Assembly: GCF_001866665.1 (NCBI RefSeq)
Contig: NZ_MLYO01000011.1
Location: forward strand, 124,001-188,000
Source of the DNA: Streptomyces monashensis
GTDB taxonomy: Bacteria; Actinomycetota; Actinomycetes; Streptomycetales; Streptomycetaceae
Length of the DNA: 64,000 nt
Reading direction: 5' to 3'
In this document: positions 10,667 to 21,785 of the stretch, piece by piece
How positions within the stretch are numbered: the first letter of the stretch is position 1
Layout: every line of letters begins with the position of its first letter
Notes under the pieces: generated by a model
What the model saw: the letters and a program-made list of their open reading frames with translations, nothing else
The model's database searches: none
What the model was told of the DNA's origin: nothing
Program-made: the position numbers and the translations under genes

Positions 10667-11826
10667 CACCCGTGGGGGCACAGCAGGCCGTGGAGCGCTT
10701 CGCCGAGCTGTACGGCGCCGGGCCCGAGGGGGTGTGGGCGGCGCCGGGCCGGGTCAACCTGATCGGCGAGCACACCGACTACAACGACGGCTTCGTCATG
10801 CCGTTCGCGCTGCCGCACCGGGCGACCGCCGCGGTCTCGCGCCGGGACGACGGCGTCCTGCGCCTGCACTCGGCGGACGTCGAGGGCGACGCGGTGGAGC
10901 TGCGGCTGGACGCCCTCGCCCCCGGGAGCGACGCGGCCTGGACGGCGTACCCGGCGGGGGTGGTCTGGGCGCTGCGCGAGGCCGGCCACCCGATCACGGG
11001 CGCGGACGTCCACCTGTCCTCGACCGTCCCGACGGGCGCCGGCCTGTCCTCCTCGGCGGCGCTGGAGGTGGTGATCGCCCTGGCCCTGAACGACCTCTAC
11101 GACCTGGGCCTCAAGCGCTGGCAGCTGGCCCGACTGTGCCAGCGCGCCGAGAACGTCTACGTCGGCGCGCCGACCGGCATCATGGACCAGACGGCCTCGG
11201 CCTGCTGCGAGGCCGGGCACGCGCTCTTCCTCGACACCCGTGACCTGTCCCAGCAGCAGATTCCCTTCGACCTCGGGGCCGAGGGACTGCGCCTGCTGGT
11301 GGTCGACACCCAGGTCAAGCACGCGCACAGCGGCGGCGAGTACGGCAAGCGCCGGGCCGGCTGCGAGAAGGGCGCGGCCCTGCTCGGTGTCGACGCCCTG
11401 CGGGACATCCCGTACGCGGAGCTGGACGCGGCGCTGGAGCGGCTGGGCGACGAGGAGGAGGTACGCCGTCTGGTCCGCCACGTGGTGACGGAGGACCAGC
11501 GGGTCGAGCGGGTCGTCGGCCTGCTCCGCGCCGGTGAGACCCGCGCGATCGGCCCCGTCCTCACCGAGGGCCACGCCTCCCTGCGTGACGACTTCCGCAT
11601 CTCCTGCCCGGAGCTGGACCTGGTCGTCGACACGGCGCTCGCGGCCGGCGCCCTGGGCGCCCGTATGACGGGCGGCGGCTTCGGCGGCTCGGCGATCGTC
11701 CTGGCGGACGCCACCGAGGTGGACACGCTGGCCAAGACGGTCGAAGAGGCCTTCGCCAGGGCCGGCTTCACGGCTCCGCGGGTCTTCGAGGCGGTGCCGT
11801 CGGCGGGGGCGCGGCGGGTGGTCTGA
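10663..11826 (+). CDS. galK: galactokinase
   Basis: 387 residues, GHMP kinase family. The galactose-binding motif [15 protein letters not shown] is at ~29-43, the ATP-binding [12 protein letters not shown] at 123-134, and the C-terminal glycine-rich [11 protein letters not shown] motif is present. It phosphorylates galactose at C1, the first Leloir step, although its gene is last in the operon. GTG 10663 was chosen because it overlaps the galE stop (GTGA). Start to end matches the family length. Confidence 0.95.
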   Translation: MTPVGAQQAVERFAELYGAGPEGVWAAPGRVNLIGEHTDYNDGFVMPFALPHRATAAVSRRDDGVLRLHSADVEGDAVELRLDALAPGSDAAWTAYPAGVVWALREAGHPITGADVHLSSTVPTGAGLSSSAALEVVIALALNDLYDLGLKRWQLARLCQRAENVYVGAPTGIMDQTASACCEAGHALFLDTRDLSQQQIPFDLGAEGLRLLVVDTQVKHAHSGGEYGKRRAGCEKGAALLGVDALRDIPYAELDAALERLGDEEEVRRLVRHVVTEDQRVERVVGLLRAGETRAIGPVLTEGHASLRDDFRISCPELDLVVDTALAAGALGARMTGGGFGGSAIVLADATEVDTLAKTVEEAFARAGFTAPRVFEAVPSAGARRVV

Positions 11827-11859
11827 GTTCCGCAGCCCCGGGGTGCGACGGCGCCGGTG

Positions 11860-12174
11860 TCAGAAGCCGGCGTCGCCGCCCGCGAAGCGGACCGGTGAAA
11901 CGAGGGCGATACGGATCAGTCCGGGCTCGGGTGGCGGGGCGTCGTAGACGTATGTGACCGTGAGCGCCGGGCGGGTGTCTGTGGCTTCGATGCGTGTCGT
12001 GTACAGCTTCATGCCGCCGACCGCGCTGCGAGCCTGCCGGCCGAGGGCCGGGCTCTTCTCCAGTTCGGCGCGGAGGGCTTCGACGGCTCCGAGGGCCCCG
12101 TGGCCGATGGCCCGACAGCGCGCGAGGGCCTCATGCGTGATCTCGGCGACGACCGGCTGCTGGTTCTCGGTCAA
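11860..12174 (-). CDS. small protein, downstream member of an overlapping pair (toxin-like context)
   Basis: 104 residues. An N-terminal helical stretch (ITHEALARCRAIGHGALGAVEALRAELEK) is followed by beta-rich segments (MKLYTTRIEATDTRPALTVTYVYDA ... GLIRIALVSP). The size, the four-base overlap with the upstream 103-residue gene and the beta-rich end recall RelE/ParE-type toxin partners, but no conserved toxin motif could be pinned down. Called only as a hypothetical gene. It is convergent with galK, 33 bases apart. Confidence 0.6.
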   Translation of the reverse strand: MTENQQPVVAEITHEALARCRAIGHGALGAVEALRAELEKSPALGRQARSAVGGMKLYTTRIEATDTRPALTVTYVYDAPPPEPGLIRIALVSPVRFAGGDAGF

Positions 12175-12482
12175 CGGTCGGATCCTCGGGCGGCCCGGAT
12201 CTCGGCGACAGCCGCGGCCACGGCGGAATCGAAACCGGGATCCTGCCGGGCGATGATCCGGCCGCGGAACTCCTCGACCAGACGGACGACGCCGCTGAGA
12301 TCGGCCGGGTCGGCGTGGTTGATCTCGCGCGCCAGCTCGGCCTCGAAGTCATCGGCGTCGCCGGGGAAGCCGTAGCCCAGAGTGAGGGCCGCACGGAGTT
12401 CACCGATGGTGCGCATGGCAGGGAGACGGGACGAGCCGGAGGCTGCCGGGTCTGCGGTCATGACGGTCAGGACTCCCTTCAC
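12171..12482 (-). CDS. small acidic protein, upstream member of an overlapping pair
   Basis: 103 residues, rich in Ala, Asp and Glu. It has an alternating helical pattern (RTIGELRAALTLGYG, DFEAELAREINHA, VVRLVEEFRGRII, FDSAVAAAVAEIRAA). Its stop overlaps the start of the next gene (ATGA). Internal ATGs at residues 8 and 23 are possible alternative starts. An acidic helical protein translated before a beta-rich partner fits an antitoxin-toxin layout, but this is positional inference only; no DNA-binding motif is evident. Confidence 0.6.
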   Translation of the reverse strand: MKGVLTVMTADPAASGSSRLPAMRTIGELRAALTLGYGFPGDADDFEAELAREINHADPADLSGVVRLVEEFRGRIIARQDPGFDSAVAAAVAEIRAARGSDR

Positions 12483-12492
12483 GGTGAGGGTT

Positions 12493-12942
12493 TCACCGTA
12501 CCGGTAGCTGCTTCGTCAGCGTGTACTCCGTGATCCCCGGCGGATAGTCCGGGATCACGCAGACCACCTCGTAGCCCTGTTTCCGGTAGAAGCGCGGGGC
12601 CTGGAAGTCCCAGGTCTCCAGGCGGGCGGAAGTGCAGGCGCGGTCGGTGGCGGCGATCCGTTCCGCCCTGGCCAGCAGGTGCGAACCCAGGCCCGCACCG
12701 CGGTGGACCGCGTCGACCCACAGATAGGTCACGTGCAGCCAGGTCGCCCAGGTGTGGCCGACCAGGCCGCCCGCCAGGCCGCCGGTCTCGTCCAACGCCC
12801 AGACGTGGAGGGGGACTTCGCGCGCGCCGGGGGTGCCGCGCAGGGCGGCCAGCACCGGGGACGCCGCCGTGTTGGTGTCCCGCAGCCGGGAGCGGAGCAG
12901 ATCGCGTCGGGCTTTGTCGACTTCCGCCTCAATACGAAACAT
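12493..12942 (-). CDS. GNAT-family N-acetyltransferase
   Basis: 149 residues. The acetyl-CoA-binding segment HRGAGLGSHLLARAE is typical of GNAT motif A (Q/R-x-x-G-x-G/A). A preceding strand pair (VTYLWVDAVH) and a following W-D-F-Q-A-P-R-FYRKQGYE block match the family. ATG 12942 was chosen: a TATCGT hexamer ends 8 bases upstream, consistent with a leaderless transcript. An in-frame GTG nine bases upstream is possible. Substrate unknown. It sits divergent from a response-regulator gene. Confidence 0.85.
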   Translation of the reverse strand: MFRIEAEVDKARRDLLRSRLRDTNTAASPVLAALRGTPGAREVPLHVWALDETGGLAGGLVGHTWATWLHVTYLWVDAVHRGAGLGSHLLARAERIAATDRACTSARLETWDFQAPRFYRKQGYEVVCVIPDYPPGITEYTLTKQLPVR

Positions 12943-13258
12943 GCGGCACACGATAAACGCGCCGGACGGCCAGTTCTGTAAATCTCCTTCCGCTGCGTGC
13001 TCGCATCCGTACTCTGAGGAGCAGCACCGGTGGGGGCCGGTGTCGATCAGGGGGCGAGACATGCGGGTACGGCGCCCGCGGTGGGGGTAGCAGTCCCGCG
13101 ACGGCGGCGGCCGTGCGGGGCGTCCTTTCCGCGGGTGTCGTACTCCGTGAGTGTCGTGCCCGACGTGGGCCGGCGTTCGCCGGACTTTGGCCGGTCGGCC
13201 GGGTTTTCCCAACCTTGGGTATCCCCTGCTCCGTGCGGAGCCTGGGGAAGGGGGTTTC
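12943..13258. other. divergent intergenic region, GNAT / regulator
   Basis: 316 bases with no supported gene. It must carry the leaderless-type promoter of the GNAT gene on the minus side. On the plus side the last ~50 bases include TTTTCCCAACCTTGGG and a GGGGAAGGGGG ribosome site for the regulator at 13259. No repeat or RNA structure was recognised with confidence. Confidence 0.5.
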
Positions 13259-14026
13259 GTGGTTCGCATCCGAGTCCTGGTCGTGGACGACCACCGCATC
13301 TTCGCCGAGTCGCTGGCCGCCGCGCTGGCCGCCGAGCCCGACGTCGAGGTCTCCGCCGCCGGCAGCGGTCCCGCCGCGCTGCGCTGCCTGGAGCGGGCGG
13401 CGGGCGAGGGGCGCCGCTTCGACGTCCTGCTGGTCGACGCCGACCTCGGCGGCAACGTGCCCGGCAGCCGCCCGGCCGTGCCCGTGCAGGAGGGCAACGC
13501 GGAGGGGCTCGTCGACGGGATCTCGCTGGTGAGCGGGGTCCGGACCGCTCAGCCGGCCGTGCGGATCGTCGTGCTGGCCGAGAAGGACGATCCCCGGCGG
13601 GCGGCGCTCGCGCTCCAGGCCGGCGCCTCGGGCTGGGTCGCCAAGGACTGCTCGCTGTCCCGGCTGCTCACCGTGATCCGGGGCGTGCTGCGCGACGAGA
13701 CCCATCTGCCGCCCGCCCTGCTCACCGGCGTCCTGCGTGAACTCACCGCGGCCCGCCGGCACCGTACCGAGAGCGAGCGGCTGGTGCAGTCCCTCACCCC
13801 GCGCGAGCGGGAGGTGCTGCGCTGCATGGTCGCCGGGCTGGGCCGCAAGGCCGTCGCCGAGCGGCTGTTCCTCTCCCCGCACACCGTGCGCACCCATATG
13901 CAGAACGTCCTCGGCAAGCTGGGGGTCCACTCCACGCTGGCCGCCGTGGCGCTCGCCCGGCGTGCGGGCGTCGGCCCGGCAGACCTAACCGGGGATGTTG
14001 TCGAACGGGGCGGTCAACTGGCGTAG
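13259..14026 (+). CDS. NarL/LuxR-family response regulator
   Basis: 255 residues. The receiver domain starts RIRVLVVDDHRIF and keeps the phospho-acceptor Asp (FDVLLVDADLGG), unlike the related regulator at 5601. An insert of ~30 residues (GGNVPGSRPAVPVQEGNAEGLVDGI) follows the Asp. The conserved Lys is present (GWVAKDCS). The C-terminal HTH reads LTPREREVLRCM ... SPHTVRTHMQ. GTG 13259 was chosen for its strong purine-rich ribosome site. No kinase is adjacent. The last 42 bases overlap the 3' end of the convergent MarR gene. Confidence 0.9.
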   Translation: MVRIRVLVVDDHRIFAESLAAALAAEPDVEVSAAGSGPAALRCLERAAGEGRRFDVLLVDADLGGNVPGSRPAVPVQEGNAEGLVDGISLVSGVRTAQPAVRIVVLAEKDDPRRAALALQAGASGWVAKDCSLSRLLTVIRGVLRDETHLPPALLTGVLRELTAARRHRTESERLVQSLTPREREVLRCMVAGLGRKAVAERLFLSPHTVRTHMQNVLGKLGVHSTLAAVALARRAGVGPADLTGDVVERGGQLA

Positions 14027-14482
14027 CAGCCCGGCCAGTTCGGCGCGCTGGGTGCGGGACAGCTCGGCGAGGATCGCCCGCTCCTGCTCCAGCAGGCCCG
14101 CGAGCGCCTGGTCGGCGCGGTCCCGGCCGGTCTCGGTCAGCCGCACCAGCACACCCCGCCGGTCGCTCGGGTCGGGCAGCCGTTCCACCAGGCCCTTCTG
14201 GGCCAGCCGGTCGATCCGGTTGGTCATGGTGCCCGAGGTGACCAGGGTCTGCGTCAGCAGCTGCCCGGGCGAGAGCTGATACGGCGTTCCCGCGCGGCGC
14301 AGCGCGGTCAGCACGTCGAACTCCCAGGGCTCCAACTGGTGCTCGGAAAAGGCGAGTCGACGTGCGCGGTCCAGGTGCCGGGCCAGTCTGCTCACCCGGC
14401 TGAGCACTTCCAGCGGCTCCACGTCGAGGTCCGGGCGCTCCCGGCGCCACGCTGCGACCAGCCGATCGACCTCGTCCTCCAT
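13985..14482 (-). CDS. MarR-family transcriptional regulator
   Basis: 165 residues with a winged helix (LTALRRAGTPYQLSPGQLL ... SGTMTNRIDRLAQKGLVERLPDPSDRRGVLVRLTETG), the diagnostic MarR DxRxx wing being DPSDRRG. It is divergent from tam. The intergenic region holds a palindrome and a 12-bp direct repeat likely bound by this protein. A TACACT hexamer ends 6 bases before the ATG on the minus strand, suggesting leaderless autoregulated transcription. Its 3' end overlaps the convergent regulator gene by 42 bases. Confidence 0.92.
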   Translation of the reverse strand: MEDEVDRLVAAWRRERPDLDVEPLEVLSRVSRLARHLDRARRLAFSEHQLEPWEFDVLTALRRAGTPYQLSPGQLLTQTLVTSGTMTNRIDRLAQKGLVERLPDPSDRRGVLVRLTETGRDRADQALAGLLEQERAILAELSRTQRAELAGLLRQLTAPFDNIPG

Positions 14483-14512
14483 GCGATCAGTGTAGTGGTT
14501 GTGTCGACATGA

Positions 14513-14540
14513 AGTCTCTTGACTTCAAGTCTCTTGACAT
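14513..14540. promoter_or_regulatory. probable MarR operator: direct repeat plus palindrome
   Basis: AAGTCTCTTGAC occurs at 14513-14524 and again at 14528-14539 (period 15). Across the junction lies CTTGA-CT-TCAAG (14519-14530), a 5-bp inverted repeat with a 2-base spacer. A TTGACA is at 14535-14540, so binding could block tam transcription. The A/T content is high for this genome. Confidence 0.7.
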
Positions 14541-14570
14541 CGAGATAAATCGGGGAGGAGAGTAAGGGGC

Positions 14571-15383
14571 ATGACGAACCCCACCTGGGACCCCTGTCAG
14601 TACCTGCGCCACGCCGGACATCGGGCCCGCCCCTTCGCGGACCTCCTCGCCCGCGTCCCCGCCCTCCCGACACCGGACCCGCGCATCGCCGACCTCGGCT
14701 GCGGCCCCGGCAACGTCACCGTGCAGCTCACCGAGCGCTGGCCGAGCGCGCACGTCACCGGGTACGACAACTCGCCCGCGATGCTCGACGCGGCCCACGC
14801 CGACCACGCGGGCCCCACGGCCCAGGGAGGCCTGCTGGACTTCGCCGCCGCCGACGCGCGCACCTGGACGCCCGCGGAGCCGTGCGACCTGATCGTCTCC
14901 AACGCCACCCTCCAGTGGGTGCCGGGCCACGCCGACCGCTTCGCCGACTGGATCGGCGCCCTGAAGCCGGGCGGCACCCTCGCCTTCCAGGTACCCGACA
15001 ACATCGACGCCCCGCTGCACGCCCTGATGCGCGACCTCGCCGCCACGCTCCGCTGGAAGGCACGCCTCGCCGAGGTCCTGCGCCGCACCGACTCCGTGCA
15101 CACCCCCGTCGCCTACCTCGACCGGCTCGCCCGCCTCGGCTGCGCCACCGACGTGTGGCAGACGACGTACTGCCACGTCCTGCAGGGCGAGGACGCCGTC
15201 CTGGACTGGGTGAAGGGCACCGGACTGCGGCCCGCGCTGACCGTGCTCGCCGACGACCCCGAGGCGCGCGACGCGTTCCTCGCCGAGTACCGGGACCTGC
15301 TGCGCGAGGCCTACCCGAGCGCGCCGTACGGCACGGTCATGCCGTTCCGCCGGCTGTTCGCCGTCGCCGTGAAGGAGGCCTGA
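14571..15383 (+). CDS. tam: trans-aconitate 2-methyltransferase
   Basis: 270 residues, class I SAM-dependent methyltransferase. SAM-binding motif I IADLGCGPGNVT, the acidic end of strand 2 in VTGYDNSP, and the W-x-P/N-A-T-L-Q-W-V block typical of Tam are present. Tam methylates trans-aconitate, a by-product that inhibits aconitase. A good GGGGAGGAG ribosome site precedes ATG 14571. It is divergent from the MarR gene and probably repressed by it; the VOC gene follows after 2 bases. Confidence 0.9.
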   Translation: MTNPTWDPCQYLRHAGHRARPFADLLARVPALPTPDPRIADLGCGPGNVTVQLTERWPSAHVTGYDNSPAMLDAAHADHAGPTAQGGLLDFAAADARTWTPAEPCDLIVSNATLQWVPGHADRFADWIGALKPGGTLAFQVPDNIDAPLHALMRDLAATLRWKARLAEVLRRTDSVHTPVAYLDRLARLGCATDVWQTTYCHVLQGEDAVLDWVKGTGLRPALTVLADDPEARDAFLAEYRDLLREAYPSAPYGTVMPFRRLFAVAVKEA

Positions 15384-15385
15384 GC

Positions 15386-15745
15386 ATGCTCGTCGCGGTC
15401 GATCACGTCCAGCTCGCGGCCCCGCCCGGGTCGGAGGACGCGCTGCGGGCGTACTACGTCGGCGTCCTCGGCATGACGGAGATCCCCAAGCCGCCGGTGC
15501 TGGCGGCGCGCGGGGGCTGCTGGTTCGAGGCGGGCTACGTCCAGCTGCACGTCGGTATGGAGCAGGACTTCCGGGCGGCGAAGAAGGCGCATCCGGGGCT
15601 CAGGGTCACGCGGATCGAGGAGTACGCCGCCCGCCTCGAATCGCTCGGCGCCCCGGTGACCTGGGACGACAACCTCCCCGGCCATCTGCGCTTCTACTCA
15701 CAGGACCCGGTGGGCAACCGGCTGGAGTTCCTCCAGCCCCGGTGA
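15386..15745 (+). CDS. VOC-superfamily (glyoxalase/dioxygenase-fold) protein
   Basis: 119 residues, one VOC module. It begins VDHVQLAAPPGSEDALRAYYVGVLGM and ends FYSQDPVGNRLEFLQ, with His/Glu metal-ligand candidates at H7, H55 and E115. The family includes glyoxalases, resistance proteins and dioxygenases; substrate cannot be told from sequence. It starts 2 bases after the tam stop, so the two are co-translated. It converges on the TetR gene, leaving only 10 bases between stops. Confidence 0.88.
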   Translation: MLVAVDHVQLAAPPGSEDALRAYYVGVLGMTEIPKPPVLAARGGCWFEAGYVQLHVGMEQDFRAAKKAHPGLRVTRIEEYAARLESLGAPVTWDDNLPGHLRFYSQDPVGNRLEFLQPR

Positions 15746-15755
15746 CCGCCCAGGA

Positions 15756-16433
15756 CTACGCCTTGCGGTGCCCTATCAGCCGCGGCTTCTGCTCCAGTCC
15801 GTCCAGGCCGTGCCACGCCAGGTTCACCAGATGGGCCGCGACCTCCGCCTTCTTCGGGCGGCGCACGTCCAGCCACCACTGCCCGGTCAGCGCGACCATG
15901 CCGACCAGCGCCTGGGCGTAGAGAGGAGCGAGCTTGGGGTCGAAGCCCCGGCTCTTGAACTCGCGGCCCAGGATGTCCTCCACCTGGGTGGCGATGTCGG
16001 AGATCAACGAGGCGAAGGAGCCCGTCGACTGCGGGATGGGGGAGTCGCGGACCAGGATGCGGAAGCCGTCCGTGTACTCCTCGATGTAGTCCAGGAGGGC
16101 GAAGGCGGCCTGCTCGCACAGTTCGCGCGGGTGGCCTGCGGTCAGCGAGCCGGTGACCATGTCCAGCAGGCGGCGCATCTCGCGGTCCACCACCACCGCG
16201 TACAGCCCCTCCTTGCCGCCGAAGTGCTCGTACACCACCGGCTTGGACACCCCGGCCTTCGCCGCGATCTCCTCCACCGACGTGCCCTCGAAGCCCTTCG
16301 CCGCGAAGAGGGTGCGGCCGATCTCCAGCAGCTGCTGGCGGCGCTCGGCGCCGGTCATACGGGTCCGGCGGGTCCGCCGCGGTTTGTCGGTGCTGGAAGT
16401 GCTGCTGGAGTCGGTCGCCACGGCCTCCATCAT
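15756..16433 (-). CDS. TetR-family regulator of the desaturase operon
   Basis: 225 residues. After a Ser/Thr/Arg-rich N-terminal tail, residues ~27-75 form the TetR helix-turn-helix (GAERRQQLLEIGRTLFAAKGF ... VEEIAAKAGVSKPVVYEHFGGKEGLY). The rest is a helical ligand-binding domain. The ATG overlaps the stop of the acyl-CoA desaturase (TGATG), so the regulator is translated with the enzyme it probably controls. In other actinobacteria TetR proteins next to desaturases sense acyl-CoAs; that ligand is inference here. Candidate operators lie at 17512-17538. Confidence 0.92.
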   Translation of the reverse strand: MMEAVATDSSSTSSTDKPRRTRRTRMTGAERRQQLLEIGRTLFAAKGFEGTSVEEIAAKAGVSKPVVYEHFGGKEGLYAVVVDREMRRLLDMVTGSLTAGHPRELCEQAAFALLDYIEEYTDGFRILVRDSPIPQSTGSFASLISDIATQVEDILGREFKSRGFDPKLAPLYAQALVGMVALTGQWWLDVRRPKKAEVAAHLVNLAWHGLDGLEQKPRLIGHRKA

Positions 16434-17437
16434 GCCGCCTCGGCGCTCACCTTCCGGCGCCGGGAGCCGTCATCACCGGTGTTACGGCGCGAATCGATAC
16501 GGGAGCGTGACGGCCAGCGCACGTCGTACGCCCAGCCGAGCAGCTCGAAGATCCGGATGAAGCGGGCCGAGGAGTCGAGCTGGCCGCGCATCACCCCGTG
16601 CCGCGCCGAGGTCGGGTCGGCGTGGTGCAGGTTGTGCCAGGACTCCCCGCAGGACAGCACCGCCAGCCACCACACGTTGCCCGAGCGGTCCCGCGACCGG
16701 AACGGCCGCTTGCCCACCGCGTGACAGATCGAGTTGATCGACCACGTCACATGGTGGAGCAGCGCCACCCGGACGAGTGAACCCCAGAAGAACCCGGTGA
16801 ACGCACCCCACCAGGACATCGTGGCCAGACCGCCGATCAGCGCGGGCAGCGCCAGCGACACGGCCGTCCACAGCACGAACTGGCGGGAGATCGCCCGGAT
16901 CGCCGGGTCCTTGACCAGGTCCGGCGCGTACTTGTCCTGCGGGGTCTGCTCCTCGTCGAACATCCAGGCGATGTGCGCCCACCACAGGCCCTTCATCAGC
17001 GCCGGCACCGTCTCCCCGAACCGCCACGGCGAGTGCGGGTCGCCCTCGGCGTCGGAGAACTTGTGATGCCGGCGGTGATCGGCGACCCACCGCACCAGGG
17101 GGCCCTCGACGGCCAGCGACCCCATGATCGCCAGCACGATCCTCAGCGGCCGCTTCGCCTTGAACGAACCATGCGTGAAGTACCGGTGGAAACCGATCGT
17201 GATGCCGTGGCACCCCAGGAAGTAGAAGAAGACCAGCAGACCCAGGTCGAGCCAGCTCACCCCCCAGCCCCAGGCCAGCGGAACGGCCGCCACCAGTGCC
17301 AGGAACGGCACGACGATGAACAGGAGCAGCGTGATCTGCTCGATCGAACGCTTCTGCTCGCCGCCCAGCGTGGCGGAGGGAGCGGCGGTGTCGGTGGCCT
17401 TACGGGCTTCGTCGATCACATCGGAACTGGAGGTCAT
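16430..17437 (-). CDS. acyl-CoA Delta9-type fatty acid desaturase
   Basis: 335 residues, membrane-bound di-iron desaturase. All three His boxes are present: HRYFTH (84-89), HRRHH (121-125) and SWHNLHH near residue 270. Four hydrophobic stretches anchor it in the membrane. It introduces a double bond in saturated acyl-CoA using oxygen and an electron donor. The open frame continues upstream antisense to ppc, so ATG 17437 was chosen where the conserved part begins. The TetR gene overlaps its stop. Confidence 0.93.
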   Translation of the reverse strand: MTSSSDVIDEARKATDTAAPSATLGGEQKRSIEQITLLLFIVVPFLALVAAVPLAWGWGVSWLDLGLLVFFYFLGCHGITIGFHRYFTHGSFKAKRPLRIVLAIMGSLAVEGPLVRWVADHRRHHKFSDAEGDPHSPWRFGETVPALMKGLWWAHIAWMFDEEQTPQDKYAPDLVKDPAIRAISRQFVLWTAVSLALPALIGGLATMSWWGAFTGFFWGSLVRVALLHHVTWSINSICHAVGKRPFRSRDRSGNVWWLAVLSCGESWHNLHHADPTSARHGVMRGQLDSSARFIRIFELLGWAYDVRWPSRSRIDSRRNTGDDGSRRRKVSAEAA

Positions 17438-17511
17438 GCGCGTCCCCTGTGGGGTCGAGGGCCGGGGCGGATGCCGGGCGGCCGGAACCGGACGGACTCG
17501 ACGGTATTCCC

Positions 17512-17538
17512 TACGGTTCCGTAACCTACGGCGTCGTA
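17512..17538. promoter_or_regulatory. paired inverted repeats, probable TetR operator
   Basis: TACGG-TT-CCGTA (17512-17523) and TACG-GCGT-CGTA (17527-17538) are two related inverted repeats with start-to-start spacing of 15 bp. They lie 75 bases upstream of the desaturase start, in the region divergent from ppc. Related TACGG half-sites in tandem are what two TetR dimers would contact. The rest of 17438-17734 shows no other recognisable element except the AAGGAG ribosome site of ppc. Confidence 0.65.
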
Positions 17539-17734
17539 AGTATGGCAGCGTGTCACACGGCGGCAAGAGCCCCACAGCCTGCGCGTCCGTAGCGACACCT
17601 ATCCTTGGTCTCGGTCGGACAGCGCGGTCCGCTGAAGTTTCCTTCCCGGACGCTCCGGCCCGTATGCGGCTCCCCGCCGCATGGCAGACCGCCGGGTTCC
17701 CGCCAGACGTTCCACACTGCAAGGAGCCGCACCT

Positions 17735-20467
<2,733 letters not shown>

Positions 20468-20487
20468 CCCGGCGCCCCGAGACAGAC

Positions 20488-20522
20488 GGTGCCCCCGAGG
20501 TCGTACGACCCCGGGGGCACCC
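20488..20522. terminator. terminator between ppc and the convergent membrane-protein gene
   Basis: Long hairpin GGTGCCCCCG-A-GG ... CC-C-CGGGGGCACC with a single A/C mismatch and a short loop, followed by CTCTTCTCC. It starts about 20 bases after the ppc stop. Confidence 0.85.
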
Positions 20523-20548
20523 TCTTCTCCCTCAGCATCTTCCCCAGC

Positions 20549-21055
20549 TCACTGGATCGCCACGAACGCCGCCGTCAGCAGCCCCGCGCCGCACAGCCCC
20601 AGCACCCAGGCCACCCGCGTCAGCCGCATCCCGCCCGCGACCACCACCGAGGCCAGCAGCAGCGCCCCGCCCAGCGGCACCCACGCGTACAGGATCCCTG
20701 CCGGCCCCGAGCGCACCGCGTCCGTCGTACCCGGCTTCAGGACCACGTCGTACGTCTGCCCCGCGCGCACCGCCACCGACTCCGGCAACTCCACGCGCGC
20801 GCGTGCCCGCGAACCCGACGACGTCGGCGTGAACGGCCCGGCACACGTGCTCCCCGCACAGGAGGCCACCCGCACCGTGCCCGCCTCCCGCCCCCTGGAC
20901 AGCATCACGTGCTGCGCGGTCCCCCAGGACCCCCACACCCCGGCGAACACGATCAACACGGCGACCGCGCCCATCGCCGCGACCCGCCCGAGGCGCAACG
21001 CGGACACGGACACCTGGCGGGCAGTGGTGGCGGTGGCAGGCATGGCCGGGATCAT
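20549..21055 (-). CDS. two-helix membrane protein with an extracytoplasmic loop
   Basis: 168 residues. An N-terminal helix (AAMGAVAVLIVFAGVWGSW), a ~75-residue polar region with a Cys pair (CAGSTC), and a C-terminal helix region (VPLGGALLLASVVVAGG ... WVLGLCGAGLLTAAFVA) were read. Overlapping open frames in other phases lack hydrophobic pattern, so this frame was chosen. No family recognised. It follows pth on the same strand (52-base gap) and converges on ppc. Confidence 0.65.
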   Translation of the reverse strand: MIPAMPATATTARQVSVSALRLGRVAAMGAVAVLIVFAGVWGSWGTAQHVMLSRGREAGTVRVASCAGSTCAGPFTPTSSGSRARARVELPESVAVRAGQTYDVVLKPGTTDAVRSGPAGILYAWVPLGGALLLASVVVAGGMRLTRVAWVLGLCGAGLLTAAFVAIQ

Positions 21056-21107
21056 TGGCCATACCCACGCGACAGGTCAACCCGCCTGTCCGCCGTAGAA
21101 GTACATG

Positions 21108-21710
21108 TCAGGAGTTGTACGCGCTCTGCGCCCGCTCCAGCCCCTCCGCCAGCAGGCACTCCACCGCGTCCGCCGCGCGGTCCACGAAGTAGTCCAGCTC
21201 CTTGCGCTCCGCCGACGAGAAATCCTTCAGCACGAAGTCCGCCACCTGCATCCGCCCCGGCGGCCGCCCGATCCCGAACCGCACCCGGTGGTAATCCGCG
21301 CCCATCGCCTTCGTCATCGACTTCAGACCGTTGTGCCCGTTGTCCCCGCCGCCCAGCTTCAGCCGCAGCACGCCGTAGTCGATGTCCAACTCGTCATGAA
21401 CCGCGACGACATTCGCCACCGGCACCTTGTAGAAGTCCTTCAGCGCGTTCACCGGACCGCCGGACAGGTTCATGTACGACGTCGGCTTCGCCAGCACCAC
21501 CCGACGGCTCGCCGGCCCCGCCGGCCCGATCCGCCCCTCCAGCACCTGCGCCTGCGCCTTGCCCGCCCGCTTGAACTTCCCCCCGATCCGCGCCGCGAGC
21601 AGGTCCACCACCATGAAGCCGACGTTGTGCCGGTTCATGGCGTACTCCGGCCCGGGATTGCCGAGCCCGACGATCAGCCAGGGGTCACTGGCGGCGGTGG
21701 TCACGTCCAT
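21108..21710 (-). CDS. pth: peptidyl-tRNA hydrolase
   Basis: 200 residues. Cleaves peptidyl-tRNA released from stalled ribosomes. The family motifs [21 protein letters not shown] (with the catalytic His and the Asn residues), [13 protein letters not shown] and [30 protein letters not shown] are all present. It lies downstream of rplY on the same strand, the classical glmU-prs-ctc-pth arrangement. Confidence 0.96.
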   Translation of the reverse strand: MDVTTAASDPWLIVGLGNPGPEYAMNRHNVGFMVVDLLAARIGGKFKRAGKAQAQVLEGRIGPAGPASRRVVLAKPTSYMNLSGGPVNALKDFYKVPVANVVAVHDELDIDYGVLRLKLGGGDNGHNGLKSMTKAMGADYHRVRFGIGRPPGRMQVADFVLKDFSSAERKELDYFVDRAADAVECLLAEGLERAQSAYNS

Positions 21711-21785
21711 GTCTCCTTGATACGCGCCAGCCGCCGCCCCCGGACAAGGGAGCGACGGCTGAACAGTTGACGACGCCTACGGCGC

